Both the position numbers and the translations under genes were made by a program. DNA of 59,395 nt from Smittium mucronatum (lineage: Eukaryota > Kickxellomycota > Harpellomycetes > Harpellales > Legeriomycetaceae), in contig LSSL01007638.1 in NCBI GenBank assembly GCA_001953115.1, positions 1 to 59,395 of the forward strand, given 5' to 3'. Under the pieces are notes generated by a model. It made no database searches and was not told the DNA's origin. It worked only from the letters and a program-made list of their open reading frames with translations. Of this stretch, positions 57,684 through 59,395 are shown piece after piece; the stretch's first letter is position 1, and each line of letters starts with the position of its first letter.

Positions 57684-59217
57684 ATGGTAAGCTAACATTT
57701 TAATTCCGACTTTATTTTTGGATATCTAGCTTTAACATCATCACGGTGTTACTTATAATAGTTATTTTTGAAACCAATTTTTTATTGTATGATTTTTCTA
57801 ATTATGTTTTATATATTTATTAAAGGGTAATTCTCAATCAAATTTCAATCCTGGCGACAAAAAAAAGGTATTATAGCACTTTAATTTCTAAGCCTAAAGT
57901 TTATGCGATTCGAGATGTTTTACCTTTTATTCATTAATATTACTTCAATAGAAGATGGAACCCAAAAAATGGGAACCTCCTCTACCTACAACCATCGGAA
58001 AAAAGAAGAGAAGAAAGGGGCCAGACACTTCAAGCAGGCTGCCAGCTGTACTACCAACGACTAGAAGCAATCTAAAGCTACTTAAACTCCAAAGAATCAA
58101 TGACTACTTGCTGATGGAGCAGGAGTTCGTCTCTAAACAGGAAAGACACAAACCTCAAGAAGAAAAGATTCAACAAGAACGAAGCAAAGTCGACGAGATC
58201 AGAGGCTCTCCAATGACCGTTGGAACTTTGGAGGAAATCGTTGATGATAACCATGCTATTGTTTCCACTTCCAGCAGTCCAGAATACTATGTATCCCTTT
58301 TAAGTATTGTAGATAAGGATCTTCTTGAACCTGGCTGTTCTGTGCTCTTACATAACAAAAGTATGGCTATTGTTGGTGTTCTGGAGGATGATGCTGATCC
58401 TATGGTAAGCGTTATGAAACTAGAAAAGGCACCCACTGAGTCGTATGCCGACATTGGTGGTCTTGAACAGCAAATACAGGAAATCAAAGAGGCAGTTGAG
58501 CTTCCTTTGACTCATCCAGAATTATATGAAGAAATGGGAATTAAACCTCCAAAGGGTGTTATTCTGTACGGAGTGCCCGGGACTGGAAAAACTCTATTAG
58601 CCAAAGCAGTTGCCAATCAAACCTCAGCGACTTTCCTAAGAGTTGTTGGATCAGAACTTATTCAGAAATATCTAGGAGACGGACCTAAACTAGTTAGAGA
58701 ACTCTTCCGGGTGGCCGAAGAATATGCACCTTCGATAGTATTCATTGACGAAATCGATGCAGTTGGTACTAAGAGATATGACTCAAACTCTGGTGGAGAA
58801 AAAGAAATCCAGAGAACCATGTTGGAACTCCTAAACCAGCTGGATGGATTCGATTCGAAGTTGGACGTTAAGGTGATTATGGCAACAAACAAGATTGAGT
58901 CGCTTGACCCAGCACTTATCCGTCCAGGGCGTATAGATCGTAAAATCGAGTTTCCGTATCCAGACATCAAAACCAAGCGCCGAATATTCAATATCCATAC
59001 AGCCAGGATGACGCTAGCAGATGACGTTAACCTTGAAGAATATGTGATGTCCAAAGACGATTTGTCAGGCGCTGATATCAAGGCAATTTGCTCAGAAGCA
59101 GGAATGCTGGCACTTCGCGAGCGCAGAATGAAGGTGAACAACAAGGATTTCCAGGATGCACGTGAGAAGGCACTTATTAGGAAGAATGAAGGAACTCCAG
59201 AGGGACTTTACATTTAA
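57684..59217 (+). CDS. RPT2: 26S proteasome regulatory ATPase Rpt2
   Basis: There are three exons: 57684-57686, 57826-57867 and 57952-59217, giving 436 residues (yeast Rpt2 has 437). The first exon is only the ATG: a GTAAGC donor follows directly and a 139-nt intron ends AAAG before GGT AAT TCT, which restores the MGNSQSN myristoylation-type N-terminus of Rpt2. The second intron (84 nt) separates a Lys-rich segment from [25 protein letters not shown]. The protein is one of six AAA+ ATPases in the base that unfolds substrates and opens the 20S gate. Walker A GVPGTGKT is at about 222-229 and Walker [10 protein letters not shown] has Asp281/Glu282. The Arg-finger region [18 protein letters not shown] is present. 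The C-terminus is LYI, a conservative form of the HbYX gate-opening motif (LYL in yeast). Without the two small exons the gene would be mis-called from an internal Met. Confidence 0.96.
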
Positions 59218-59395
59218 GTTTTGTGGGTTTATATTTTTATTTAATAAATTGGACTTTATAACCAGTAATGTCTATGAAAAATGAAGATATTAATAAGGTG
59301 GCAGAAGACGGGAGGAGTCGTATAGAATCTATAGTTACTTTTGAGGAATGGAATTTGAATGGTGTGATGGGGGGAAGATGGGGGGGGGGGGGGGG
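59218..59395. other. RPT2 3' region ending in a G16 run at the window edge
   Basis: An AATAAA word (59242) 24 bp after the stop is a candidate polyadenylation signal. The last 30 bases become G-rich and finish with 16 G at 59380-59395, where the sequence ends. Confidence 0.6.

Noticed and set aside
1..59395. CRISPR arrays, rRNA, organelle DNA, telomere repeats
   Set aside because: No regular spaced repeats, rRNA signatures or telomeric arrays were seen, and the spliced nuclear-type genes exclude an organelle origin.

Overview
The window looks like nuclear DNA from an AT-rich, intron-containing fungus. The evidence is the single-chain HIS7 (glutaminase fused to cyclase, the fungal and plant arrangement), a SIN3 co-repressor with three PAH domains, a Gts1-like ArfGAP with UBA domains, COQ6, COX17, RPT2 and a Kap114/importin-9 receptor. 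Most genes are interrupted by short GT-AG introns (55-139 nt). I cannot name the species. An early-diverging lineage such as a gut trichomycete would fit the base composition and gene style, but that is a guess. I recognised no rRNA, tRNA or CRISPR array.

Layout from left to right. At 1-599 (minus) lies the 5' part of a gene for a secreted Cys/Arg/His/Pro repeat protein that runs off the window. At 2132-3195 (minus) is an unrecognised two-exon gene, and at 3406-5119 (minus) an ArfGAP with two UBA domains. Then comes about 13.7 kb of very AT-rich sequence with no gene I can support. COQ6 (18804-20845, plus, six exons) converges on SIN3 (21113-26229, minus, two exons). The stretch 26230-33828 holds a duplicated block rich in GCCAAT motifs and a decayed Mutator-like (MULE) transposon with probable inverted termini. 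KAP114 (33829-37631, plus, eight exons) converges on HIS7 (37992-39732, minus, two exons). A 16.5-kb gene-poor stretch follows. Its left part is an AT-rich desert. Its right part (about 49-56 kb) is less AT-rich and holds broken coding-like tracts. COX17 (56283-56480, minus) and RPT2 (57684-59217, plus) diverge from a shared 1.2-kb upstream region. The window ends in a 16-base G run.

The intact genes are unrelated housekeeping functions: membrane traffic, ubiquinone synthesis, chromatin repression, nuclear import, histidine synthesis, copper delivery to cytochrome oxidase and the proteasome. They show no operon-like logic. Gene pairs are convergent, divergent or tandem, and compact clusters are separated by AT deserts. 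What recurs between them is a GCCAAT/ATTGGC (CCAAT-box-like) hexamer upstream of nearly every gene, and isolated G runs of 8-11 bases in the gene-poor DNA.

The items most worth a second look are the secreted Cys-heptad/octad repeat protein at the left edge, the MULE relic, the duplicated GCCAAT block with a preserved 31-bp inverted pair, the recurring G11 runs, and the unassigned 226-codon open frame at 50221-50901. I did not find convincing evidence of a wholly new multi-gene system.
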